7,837 nt of DNA from an uncultured Burkholderiaceae bacterium (lineage in GTDB: Bacteria > Pseudomonadota > Gammaproteobacteria > Burkholderiales > Burkholderiaceae_C): the NCBI GenBank assembly GCA_938022295.1, contig CALIDR010000165.1, forward strand, positions 1 to 7,837, written 5' to 3'. Each line of letters begins with the position of its first letter. The first letter of the stretch is position 1. A program made the translations under genes and the position numbers. Positions 1 to 5,373 of this stretch are shown here, piece after piece. The notes beneath the pieces were generated by a model. It had not been told where the DNA came from and searched no databases. It saw only the letters and a list, made by a program, of their open reading frames with translations.

Positions 1-1903
1 CGTGCACGCCTGCGACGAGGCGGTCCACATCGGCGGCGCCGCGGCGCGCGACGGCTACCTGCAGTGGCAGCGCATCCTCGACGCCGCACGCGCCACCGGC
101 GCGCAGGCCGTCCACCCCGGTTACGGCTTCCTGAGCGAGAACGACGGATTCGCGCAGGCCTGCGCCGACGCCGGCGTGGTCTTCATCGGCCCGCCGCCGT
201 CGGCGATTCGCGCGATGGGCAGCAAGGCGGCGGCGAAGGCGCTGATGGCGCGCGCCGGCGTGCCGCTCGTGCCCGGCTACCACGGCGACGACAACGACCC
301 CGCGCTGCTCGCCCGCGAGGCCGAGCGCATCGGCTTTCCGGTGCTGATCAAGGCCAGCGCCGGCGGCGGCGGGCGCGGCATGCGCCGCGTCGACGGCCCG
401 GCGGACTTCGCCGCCGCGCTCGCGTCGTGCCAGCGCGAGGCCAAGGCCAGCTTCGGCGACGACCACGTGCTCGTCGAGCGTTACGTCACCCGCCCGCGGC
501 ACATCGAGATCCAGGTCTTCGCCGACACGCACGGCCGCTGCGTGCACCTGTTCGAGCGCGACTGCTCGGTGCAGCGCCGCCACCAGAAGGTGCTCGAGGA
601 AGCGCCCGCGCCCGGGCTGAGCGAGGCACAGCGCGCCGAGATGGGCGCCGCGGCGGTCGCGGCGGCGAAGGCGGTGGGCTACGTCGGCGCGGGCACCGTC
701 GAGTTCATCGCCGAGGAGGTCGGCGACGGCGACATCCGCTTCTACTTCATGGAGATGAACACGCGGCTGCAGGTCGAGCACCCGGTGACGGAGGCGATCA
801 CCGGCCACGACCTCGTCGAGTGGCAGCTGCGGGTGGCCGCCGGCGAGCCGCTGCCGGCCACCCAGGAGCAGCTGCGCATCCGCGGCCACGCGATCGAGGC
901 GCGCATCTGCGCCGAGAACCCCGAGGCGGGCTTCATGCCCGCCACCGGCACGATGCACGTGCTGCGCTGGCCGCCGCACGTCGCGTTCCGCCGCGACGAC
1001 GCCAGCGTCGCGCTGCACGACCCGGCGCCGGTGCGCGTCGACAGCGGCGTGCGCGAGGGCGACGCGATCAGCCCGTTCTACGACTCGATGATCGCCAAGC
1101 TGATCGTCTGGGGCGAGAACCGCGCGCAGGCGCTGGCGCGGCTCGACGCCGCGCTCGCGGCGACGCACGTCGTCGGCCTGCAGACCAACGTCGCGTTCCT
1201 GCGCCGCGTCGTCGCCAGCCCCTCGTTCGCCACCGCCGACCTCGACACCTCGCTGATCGAGCGCGAGCGCGACGCGCTGTTCGGCGCGCCGCCGCTGCCC
1301 GCCGAGTGGGCCGCGGCCGGCGTCGTCGCCCACGCGCTGGCGGTCGAAGCGGCGGAAGAGGGCGCCGACCCCTGGTCGCGGCGCGACGGCTGGCGCATCG
1401 TCGGCGGCGCACGGCGGCGCTTCGAGCTCGACCTCGACGGCCGCCACGTGCCGGCAGTGCTCGCGCGCCGGCACGACGGCGCGCTGCAGCTCGGCGTCGG
1501 CGAACGGACCTGGCCGCTGCAGTGCCGCGCGCTCGGCGGCGAGCGCTTCGACGTGATGCTCGGCGAGCGGCGCGAACGGCTGGCCGTCTACGCGCATGGC
1601 GAGACGGTGGCCGTGTTCGCCGACCGCGGATCGGCCGTGGTGCAGGAGTACGACGTCATCGCGCACGCCGGCGAAGGCGCGGTCGAGGGGCGGCTGACGG
1701 CGCCGATGCCGGGCAAGGTCGTCGCGGTGTTCGTCGCCGCCGGCGACGCGGTCAAGGCCGGCCAGCCGCTGGCGGTGATGGAGGCGATGAAGATGGAGCA
1801 CACGATCGCCGCGCCGCGCGACGGCGTCGTCGACCAGGTGCTCTACGCGGTGGGCGACCAGGTGGCCGAAGGCGGCGAGCTGCTGCGCCTCGTCGCGGCC
1901 TGA
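1..1903 (+). CDS. liuD: Acyl-CoA carboxylase biotin-carrying alpha subunit, probably 3-methylcrotonyl-CoA carboxylase (5' truncated by window)
   Basis: The gene enters from the left edge; base 1 is the last base of a codon, and 633 residues are visible. By alignment to biotin carboxylases from memory, about 40-45 N-terminal residues are missing, so the GTG at position 2 is not the true start. Visible order, in fragment numbering: biotin carboxylase/ATP-grasp domain about 1-405, with the glycine-rich ATP loop GGGGRGM at 121-127, catalytic-site residues in ERDCSVQRRHQK at 185-196, and EMNTRLQVEH at 251-260; a linker/BT-like domain about 430-560; and a C-terminal biotinyl domain about 565-633 with MEAMKMEH, whose Lys597 is the expected biotinylated residue. 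The family carboxylates biotin with ATP and bicarbonate, then passes CO2 to a partner beta subunit, here presumably encoded upstream. Acetyl-, propionyl-, geranyl- and methylcrotonyl-CoA enzymes share this architecture. The methylcrotonyl call rests mainly on the nearby HMG-CoA lyase gene. The domain call is certain; the substrate is inferred. Confidence 0.93.
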   Translation, partial: VHACDEAVHIGGAAARDGYLQWQRILDAARATGAQAVHPGYGFLSENDGFAQACADAGVVFIGPPPSAIRAMGSKAAAKALMARAGVPLVPGYHGDDNDPALLAREAERIGFPVLIKASAGGGGRGMRRVDGPADFAAALASCQREAKASFGDDHVLVERYVTRPRHIEIQVFADTHGRCVHLFERDCSVQRRHQKVLEEAPAPGLSEAQRAEMGAAAVAAAKAVGYVGAGTVEFIAEEVGDGDIRFYFMEMNTRLQVEHPVTEAITGHDLVEWQLRVAAGEPLPATQEQLRIRGHAIEARICAENPEAGFMPATGTMHVLRWPPHVAFRRDDASVALHDPAPVRVDSGVREGDAISPFYDSMIAKLIVWGENRAQALARLDAALAATHVVGLQTNVAFLRRVVASPSFATADLDTSLIERERDALFGAPPLPAEWAAAGVVAHALAVEAAEEGADPWSRRDGWRIVGGARRRFELDLDGRHVPAVLARRHDGALQLGVGERTWPLQCRALGGERFDVMLGERRERLAVYAHGETVAVFADRGSAVVQEYDVIAHAGEGAVEGRLTAPMPGKVVAVFVAAGDAVKAGQPLAVMEAMKMEHTIAAPRDGVVDQVLYAVGDQVAEGGELLRLVAA

Positions 1904-1917
1904 GCGACGTCAGGCCG
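1896..1917. repeat. Inverted repeat spanning both convergent stop codons
   Basis: CGGCCTGA (1896-1903) and TCAGGCCG (1910-1917) form a perfect 8-bp stem around a 6-nt spacer. The TGA in the left arm is the carboxylase stop. The TCA in the right arm is the stop of the minus-strand membrane gene. The repeat could act as a bidirectional transcription end, but neither strand has a T-tract after the stem, so intrinsic termination is unproven. Confidence 0.6.
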
Positions 1918-2482
1918 TCGCGGTCATCTGCGCGTCGCGCAGCCGCAGCGCCGAGCGCCGCAGCAGCCACAGCGGCGGCAGGAACAGGATGGCGACGCCG
2001 ATCACGAGGGACACGAGGTCGCTTTGCGCGCCCTCGTCGGTCGGCACCGGAGCCAGCGCCTCCGACGCGATCATCGACAGCGCGAAGATCGCGAGGAAGT
2101 GGAACGCGGTGTGCAGCAGCCAGCCCTTGAACGACAGCGGGCGGAACAGCAGCAGCGCACGTCGCCACGCCGAAACTTGCTCGGGCCGGTCGGCGGCCGC
2201 TGCCTCACGCTCCTTGATGTCGCGGTATTCGTTCAGGATGCGCTCGAGGTCCGGCTCGAGCGACGGCGGCGCCGCTACCGTCCCGGGCGCGGTCGGCTGG
2301 GCGCGCGACAGGGTCGCCCACTGTTCGAGGAACTTCAGTTCGTTGGACAGCAGCGCCACCCGGCCGGCACGCCCGCGCGCCAAGGCGCGGTTCGACAGCC
2401 AGTTCAGGATCGCCGGCACGAAGGCGAAGATCGCGGGAATCAGCGCCAGCAGCACCTTCTCCAGCACGGCCTTGTCGAACAT
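1910..2482 (-). CDS. Hypothetical membrane protein, about three transmembrane segments
   Basis: This encodes 190 residues; I do not recognise the family. It starts at the ATG read 2482-2480, because GGGAGG lies 5 nt before it. An upstream in-frame start would add 54 residues of low-complexity, non-hydrophobic sequence with no better ribosome site. Hydrophobic stretches lie at about residues 9-29, 119-141 and 157-175. Between the first two is a polar linker of about 90 residues: basic at 32-41 (NRALARGRAGR region), Pro/Ala-rich at 61-75, and charged and probably helical at 76-108. The tail after the last helix is Arg-rich (RRSALRLRD), suggesting a cytoplasmic C-terminus. No catalytic motif is evident. 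The gene is convergent with the carboxylase (6 nt between stops) and divergent from HMG-CoA lyase, so it separates two leucine-degradation genes. Its codon bias matches the neighbours, so nothing points to recent transfer. It is real on codon bias, ribosome site and membrane pattern; function unknown. Confidence 0.8.
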   Translation of the reverse strand: MFDKAVLEKVLLALIPAIFAFVPAILNWLSNRALARGRAGRVALLSNELKFLEQWATLSRAQPTAPGTVAAPPSLEPDLERILNEYRDIKEREAAAADRPEQVSAWRRALLLFRPLSFKGWLLHTAFHFLAIFALSMIASEALAPVPTDEGAQSDLVSLVIGVAILFLPPLWLLRRSALRLRDAQMTATA

Positions 2483-2487
2483 TGCCG

Positions 2488-2493
2488 CCTCCC
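2488..2493 (-). promoter_or_regulatory. Shine-Dalgarno site fixing the start of the minus-strand membrane gene
   Basis: Read on the minus strand, this is GGGAGG, followed by the 5-nt spacer CGGCA and then ATG at 2482. It is a near-ideal anti-16S match at ideal spacing. It is the main reason to prefer the 190-residue protein over a longer reading. Confidence 0.75.
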
Positions 2494-2527
2494 GCCGATC
2501 GGTCGGCGCCGACCCCGGGCGCCGATC
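2493..2527. promoter_or_regulatory. Perfect 14-bp palindrome between two direct repeats in a divergent intergenic region; possible operator
   Basis: GGTCGGCGCCGACC (2501-2514) is a perfect palindrome. It is flanked by direct copies of CGCCGATC at 2493-2500 and 2520-2527. It lies in the 162-bp gap (2483-2644) between the minus-strand membrane gene and HMG-CoA lyase, close to the ribosome site of the former. It could be a dimeric repressor operator or a leader hairpin. GC-rich DNA produces such palindromes by chance more often than average, so confidence is limited. The rest of the gap shows only a possible -10 element near 2608. Confidence 0.35.
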
Positions 2528-2607
2528 ATGCCAGCGCGCGCATGGCACGACAAGGCGACCGCCGGGCGCGGCGAATCCCGTCGGGACGTGGACCGTGAGC
2601 GCACCGA

Positions 2608-2613
2608 TATCAT
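2608..2613 (+). promoter_or_regulatory. Possible -10 element for the lyase operon
   Basis: TATCAT matches five of six bases of the housekeeping sigma-factor -10 consensus and sits about 31 nt before the lyase ATG. It is the most AT-rich spot in the divergent gap. I see no good -35 at 16-18 bp, so this would be a weak or activator-dependent promoter. A promoter somewhere in this gap is expected, because the preceding gene is on the other strand. Confidence 0.3.
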
Positions 2614-2644
2614 CGCCCTTCGTCGTTTGCGCAGGACGCTGCAC

Positions 2645-3568
2645 ATGCTTCCCTCACAGGTCACGATCGTCGAGGTCGGCCCGCGCGACGGGCTGCAGAA
2701 CGAGAAGCAGCCGGTCGACACCGCGCACAAGGTCGAACTCGTGCACCGCCTGCAGGCCGCGGGGCTGCGCGAAATCGAGGTCACGAGCTACGTCAGCCCG
2801 AAGTGGGTGCCGCAGATGGCCGACAACGCGCAGGTCATGGCCGGCATCCGCCGCGCCGGCGGCGTGCGCTACAGCGTGCTGGTGCCGAACCTGAAGGGCC
2901 TCGAGGCGGCGCTGGCGGGCGGCCCGGCGACGCGCCCCGACGAGGTCGTCGTGTTCGGCGCCGCGAGCGAGGCGTTCAGCCGGCGCAACATCAACTGCGG
3001 CATCGACGAGAGCATCGAGCGCTTCGCCCCCGTCGTCGCCGCCGCCCACGAGGCGGGGCTGAAGGTGCGCGGCGCGATCTCGTGCGCGCTCGGCTGCCCG
3101 TACCAGGGCGAGGTGAGCGCCGAGGCGGTCGAGCACGTCGTGCGGCTGATGAAGGGCATCGGCGTCGACCACGTCGGCGTGGCCGACACGATCGGCGTGG
3201 GCACGCCGCGCAAGGTGCAGGCGGCGATGGAGCGGGCGCTCGAGCACTATCCGCTCGGCGAGGTCAGCGGCCATTTCCACGACACCTACGGCCAGGCGCT
3301 GGCCAACATCTACGCCTGCCTCGAACTCGGCGTACACCACTTCGACGCCAGCGTCGCCGGGCTCGGCGGCTGCCCTTATGCGAAGGGCGCCACGGGCAAC
3401 GTCGCCACCGAGGACGTCGTGTTCATGCTGAACGGCCTGGGCATCGCCACCGGCATCGACCTCGACGCCCTCGTCGACGCCGGCGCGTTCATCGGCGACG
3501 TGCTCGGCCGCCCGCCGGTGTCGCGCGTGGCGCGGGCCGTGCTGGCCAAGCGGGCCGCGGCGCAGTGA
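2645..3568 (+). CDS. liuE: 3-hydroxy-3-methylglutaryl-CoA lyase
   Basis: This 307-residue TIM-barrel enzyme of the HMG-CoA lyase family (EC 4.1.3.4, also called mvaB) cleaves HMG-CoA to acetyl-CoA and acetoacetate, the last step of leucine degradation; it is cytosolic. Diagnostic features are VGPRDGLQNE at 11-20, with the catalytic Arg14 and metal-ligand Asp15; EVTSYVSP at 45-52; the metal-binding GHFHDT at 209-214 (His210 and His212); and the active-site signature SVAGLGGCPYAKGATGN at 236-252, with the flexible-loop Cys243 and ligand Asn252. All key residues are present and the length is normal for bacteria (about 300). The ATG is placed just before the first conserved strand (VTIVEVGPRDG). 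A weak AGGA lies about 10 nt upstream. In-frame sequence further upstream is Arg-rich and not family-like. It is the first of four genes joined by 4-nt overlaps, and the carboxylase upstream supports a leucine pathway role. I am very sure of the family. Confidence 0.97.
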   Translation: MLPSQVTIVEVGPRDGLQNEKQPVDTAHKVELVHRLQAAGLREIEVTSYVSPKWVPQMADNAQVMAGIRRAGGVRYSVLVPNLKGLEAALAGGPATRPDEVVVFGAASEAFSRRNINCGIDESIERFAPVVAAAHEAGLKVRGAISCALGCPYQGEVSAEAVEHVVRLMKGIGVDHVGVADTIGVGTPRKVQAAMERALEHYPLGEVSGHFHDTYGQALANIYACLELGVHHFDASVAGLGGCPYAKGATGNVATEDVVFMLNGLGIATGIDLDALVDAGAFIGDVLGRPPVSRVARAVLAKRAAAQ

Positions 3569-4056
3569 CCGAGCTGCTCGAAGCGCGGCCCGAGGGGTTC
3601 CGCCGCGTCGCGGCGGCGCTCGCCGCGCGCGGCCACCCGCACGCGCCGCGCTGGCTCGACGCGAGCGCCCGCACGTCGCAGGAGGCGGCCGACGCGCTCG
3701 GCGTGCAGGTCGGCCAGATCGCCAAGAGCGTGATCTTCCGCCGCAAGGCCGACGGCGCGGCGGTGCTCGTCGTGACGTCGGGTGACCGGCGCGTCGACGA
3801 GAAGAAAGTCGCCGCGCTCGTCGGCCCCATCGGCCGCGCCGACGCCGACTTCGTCAAGGCCGCCACCGGCTTCTCGATCGGCGGCGTGGCGCCGCTCGCG
3901 CACGCCACGCCGCCGGTGACGCTGATCGACCGCGACCTGTTCCGCTTCGACGTGATCTGGGCGGCGGCCGGCCACCCGAACGGCGTCTTCGAGCTGACAC
4001 CGGCGCAACTCGGGGCGCTGACCGGCGCGCCGGTGGCCGACGTCGTCCTGGCATGA
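3565..4056 (+). CDS. YbaK/EbsC-type aminoacyl-tRNA deacylase
   Basis: This 163-residue single-domain protein of the YbaK/ProX superfamily belongs to a family that hydrolyses mischarged aminoacyl-tRNA in trans, for example Cys- or Ala-tRNA(Pro). Recognisable features are the helical N-terminus ending in SARTSQEAADALGV (34-47), as in the usual 'T..EAA..LG' element; the conserved QIAKSVIFR (51-59) with the functional Lys54; VVTSGDRRVDEKKV (69-82); the signature GFSIGGVAPL at 102-111; and the C-terminal GHPNGVFELTPAQL (136-149). The start is GTG at 3565, overlapping the lyase stop as GTGA, which implies translational coupling; no other start fits the gap better. The exact amino acid and tRNA specificity cannot be read here; the form resembles the short stand-alone proteins rather than the ProRS INS domain. 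Why it is coupled to a leucine-catabolic lyase is not known to me. The family call is firm; the substrate is open. Confidence 0.9.
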   Translation: MTELLEARPEGFRRVAAALAARGHPHAPRWLDASARTSQEAADALGVQVGQIAKSVIFRRKADGAAVLVVTSGDRRVDEKKVAALVGPIGRADADFVKAATGFSIGGVAPLAHATPPVTLIDRDLFRFDVIWAAAGHPNGVFELTPAQLGALTGAPVADVVLA

Positions 4057-4274
4057 CCACCGCCGGCGTGCCGAGCCCCTGCATCAGCGTCTGCCGGATG
4101 GACGACGCGAGCGGCTGGTGCCTCGGCTGCGCGCGCACGATCGACGAGATCGCCGCCTGGGGCGTGCTCGACGACGACGAGAAGCGCGCGGTGTGGGCGC
4201 AGCTGCCGGCGCGCCACGCGCTGCTGCGCTCGCGCGGCGCCACCGCGGCACCGGCTGCCGACGACCGCCCGTGA
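4053..4274 (+). CDS. DUF1289 family small four-cysteine protein
   Basis: This 73-residue cytosolic protein has the DUF1289 pattern. SPCISVC (8-14) is followed by GWCLGCARTIDEIAAW (21-36), giving four cysteines at 10, 14, 23 and 26 (C-x3-C-x8-C-x2-C), then an acidic/helical 'D.EKRAVWAQLPAR' segment at 41-54. The spacing suggests a metal site, probably zinc, but I know of no proven biochemical role for the family. The C-terminal 15 or so residues are Ala/Pro-rich and probably disordered. The start ATG overlaps the preceding stop as ATGA, and its own stop overlaps the next GTG start, so it sits in the middle of a coupled operon. Family assignment is confident; function is unknown. Confidence 0.9.
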   Translation: MTTAGVPSPCISVCRMDDASGWCLGCARTIDEIAAWGVLDDDEKRAVWAQLPARHALLRSRGATAAPAADDRP

Positions 4275-4915
4275 AGACGCTCGACTTCTGGTTCGACCCC
4301 GTCTCGCCGTTCGTCTACCTCGCCTTCGAACGGCTGCCGCAGGCGCTCGAGGGCCTGAACTACGAGGTGCGCTACCGGCCGGTACTGTTCGCCGGCCTGC
4401 TCGCGCACTGGGGCCACAAGGGGCCGGCGGAGATCGAGCCCAAGCGCGCGTGGACGTTCCGCCACTGCGCGTGGCTGGCCGACCGCCACGGCCTGCCGTT
4501 CCAGACCCCTGCGCGCCACCCGTTCAACCCGTTGCCGCTGCTGCGGCTGGCGATCGCGTGCGCGAGCCCCGGCGGCACGCCGAACCGCTGGGTCGTCGAG
4601 ACGATCCTGCGCCACGTCTGGTGCGGCGGCGGCGCCGATGCCGGCGACCCGGCGCGCCTGCAGGCACTCGCGCAGGCGCTGCAGCCGGCGCGCGACCCGC
4701 AGGCCGACGACGTGAAGGCCGCGCTGCGCGCCGCCACCGACGACGCGATCGCATGCGGCTTGTTCGGCGTGCCGACGATCGCCGTCGACGGGCGCGCGTT
4801 CTGGGGCTTCGACGCGCTGCCGATGGTGGCCGCCGCCGTGCGCGGCGACCCGTGGTTCGACGGCCCTGCCTGGGCCGCCGAGGGTGCGCCGCGCGCGGGC
4901 GTGCAGCGGCGCTGA
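4271..4915 (+). CDS. 2-hydroxychromene-2-carboxylate isomerase-like protein (DsbA/GST-kappa fold)
   Basis: This encodes 214 residues with a thioredoxin-like fold and helical insertion. The N-terminus LDFWFDPVSPFVYLAFERLP (4-23) matches the family motif; the Ser at residue 12 corresponds to the glutathione-facing catalytic serine of NahD/GST-kappa, in place of a DsbA CxxC. The region LFAGLLAHWGHKGP (39-52) and the cis-proline element CGLFGVPTIAVDGRAFWG (162-179; Pro168) are also typical. NahD acts in naphthalene degradation, but this family is widespread and no aromatic-pathway gene is visible, so the physiological substrate is unknown; glutathione-dependent isomerase or transferase activity is the safest inference. 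The start is GTG at 4271, overlapping the DUF1289 stop as GTGA and placing the first strand at residue 3. It is the last gene of the coupled four-gene operon; the next gene is 196 bp away. Family call is strong; substrate is open. Confidence 0.92.
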   Translation: MKTLDFWFDPVSPFVYLAFERLPQALEGLNYEVRYRPVLFAGLLAHWGHKGPAEIEPKRAWTFRHCAWLADRHGLPFQTPARHPFNPLPLLRLAIACASPGGTPNRWVVETILRHVWCGGGADAGDPARLQALAQALQPARDPQADDVKAALRAATDDAIACGLFGVPTIAVDGRAFWGFDALPMVAAAVRGDPWFDGPAWAAEGAPRAGVQRR

Positions 4916-4947
4916 AGCGCGTCACTCCCACATCGAGAAACGAAGGC

Positions 4948-4963
4948 TGCGGGTAAACCCGCA
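4948..4963. promoter_or_regulatory. Palindrome 1 upstream of the symporter operon; possible operator
   Basis: TGCGGG-TAAA-CCCGCA has perfect 6-bp arms around an AT-only 4-nt centre. It lies 33 nt after the isomerase stop and about 150 nt before the DUF4212 start. No T-tract follows, so it looks more like a dimeric regulator site than a terminator. The centre is notably AT-rich for this genome. Confidence 0.45.
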
Positions 4964-4967
4964 AGTC

Positions 4968-5031
4968 GTCAGCCCCTGTTCAGGGGCGCGTCAGCACGCG
5001 TTGGGATCGCGTCAGAGCGCGGTCAGAGCGC
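4968..5031 (+). repeat. Four phased GTCAG repeats before the symporter operon
   Basis: GTCAG occurs at 4968, 4990, 5011 and 5022, with spacings of 22, 21 and 11 bp, so all copies fall on nearly the same face of the helix. The last two are identical over 10 bp (GTCAGAGCGC), and the second differs from them at two positions (GTCAGCACGC). Three copies are preceded by C. This resembles an array of activator half-sites upstream of the DUF4212-symporter start. A short tandem duplication could explain the last two alone. Confidence 0.45.
4972..4987. promoter_or_regulatory. Palindrome 2 upstream of the symporter operon; possible operator
   Basis: GCCCCTG-TT-CAGGGGC has perfect 7-bp arms around a 2-nt centre. 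Its centre is 24 bp from the centre of the palindrome at 4948-4963. It could be a second operator, or with its neighbour a weak terminator for the upstream operon, but no U-rich tail follows. Confidence 0.45.
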
Positions 5032-5097
5032 AGGCCGATGATCCCCTGCAGGCGTGGAGGGATTCACGCTGCGTCTCGCGTTCCCCATCTTCACGTG

Positions 5098-5110
5098 AGG
5101 AGACATCTCC
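5098..5110 (+). promoter_or_regulatory. Shine-Dalgarno of the DUF4212 gene inside a short inverted repeat
   Basis: AGGAG at 5098-5102 lies 9 nt before the ATG at 5112. GGAGA (5099-5103) and TCTCC (5106-5110) are complementary, giving a possible GGAG/CTCC 4-bp stem with an ACAT loop that would hide the ribosome site. The stem is short and may be incidental. Confidence 0.4.
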
Positions 5111-5111
5111 G

Positions 5112-5366
5112 ATGAAACACGACTCCCAGGGCTACTGGAAAGCCACGCTGGGGCTGCTGACCAAGATCCTGATCGTCTGGTTCCTGGTCTCGTTCGGCGC
5201 CGGCATCCTGTTCGCCGACCTGCTCAACGGCATCCACCTCGGCGGCTATCCGCTCGGGTTCTGGTTCGCCCAGCAAGGCTCGATCTACGTCTTCATCGCG
5301 CTGATCTTCTACTACGCGAAGAAGATGGGCGACATCGACCGTCAGTTCGACGTCCACGAGGACTGA
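5112..5366 (+). CDS. DUF4212 small membrane subunit of a sodium:solute symporter
   Basis: This 84-residue protein has two hydrophobic segments (about 14-36 and 51-68), a Trp/Tyr-rich polar start (QGYWKATLGL) and a charged C-terminus (KKMGDIDRQFDVHED). This is the pattern of the DUF4212 'putative solute:sodium symporter small subunit', which is typically encoded directly before a VC_2705-type symporter, as it is here with 7 nt between the genes. It presumably sits in the inner membrane with the large subunit; whether it is needed for transport, assembly or stability is not shown by sequence. The ATG at 5112 is set by TGAGGAG 9 nt upstream; a longer reading from further upstream would run through the repeat-rich intergenic region and lacks family features. 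It is the first gene of the two-gene operon, and any regulation probably acts through the palindromes and GTCAG repeats upstream. Confidence 0.92.
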   Translation: MKHDSQGYWKATLGLLTKILIVWFLVSFGAGILFADLLNGIHLGGYPLGFWFAQQGSIYVFIALIFYYAKKMGDIDRQFDVHED

Positions 5367-5373
5367 GGCGACC

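Noticed and set aside
64..2130. 688-codon plus-strand open frame overlapping the carboxylase in another frame
   Set aside because: It is Arg/Ala-rich shadow sequence with no domain pattern. The overlapping frame encodes an intact biotin carboxylase with biotinyl domain.
2551..2566. TGGCACG-like sigma-54 -24 element upstream of the lyase
   Set aside because: The -12 half does not have GC at the required spacing, so it is not a plausible sigma-54 promoter.
1989..2894. Long plus-strand frames through the minus-strand membrane gene and into the lyase
   Set aside because: They lack membrane or domain patterns and have no good ribosome site. The minus-strand frame has GGGAGG at ideal spacing and clear hydrophobic helices.
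5059..5072. GG-N10-GC arrangement suggesting a sigma-54 promoter before DUF4212
   Set aside because: Only the GG and GC dinucleotides and one T match; the rest of the TGGCAC/TTGC consensus is absent, and this spacing arises often by chance in such GC-rich DNA.
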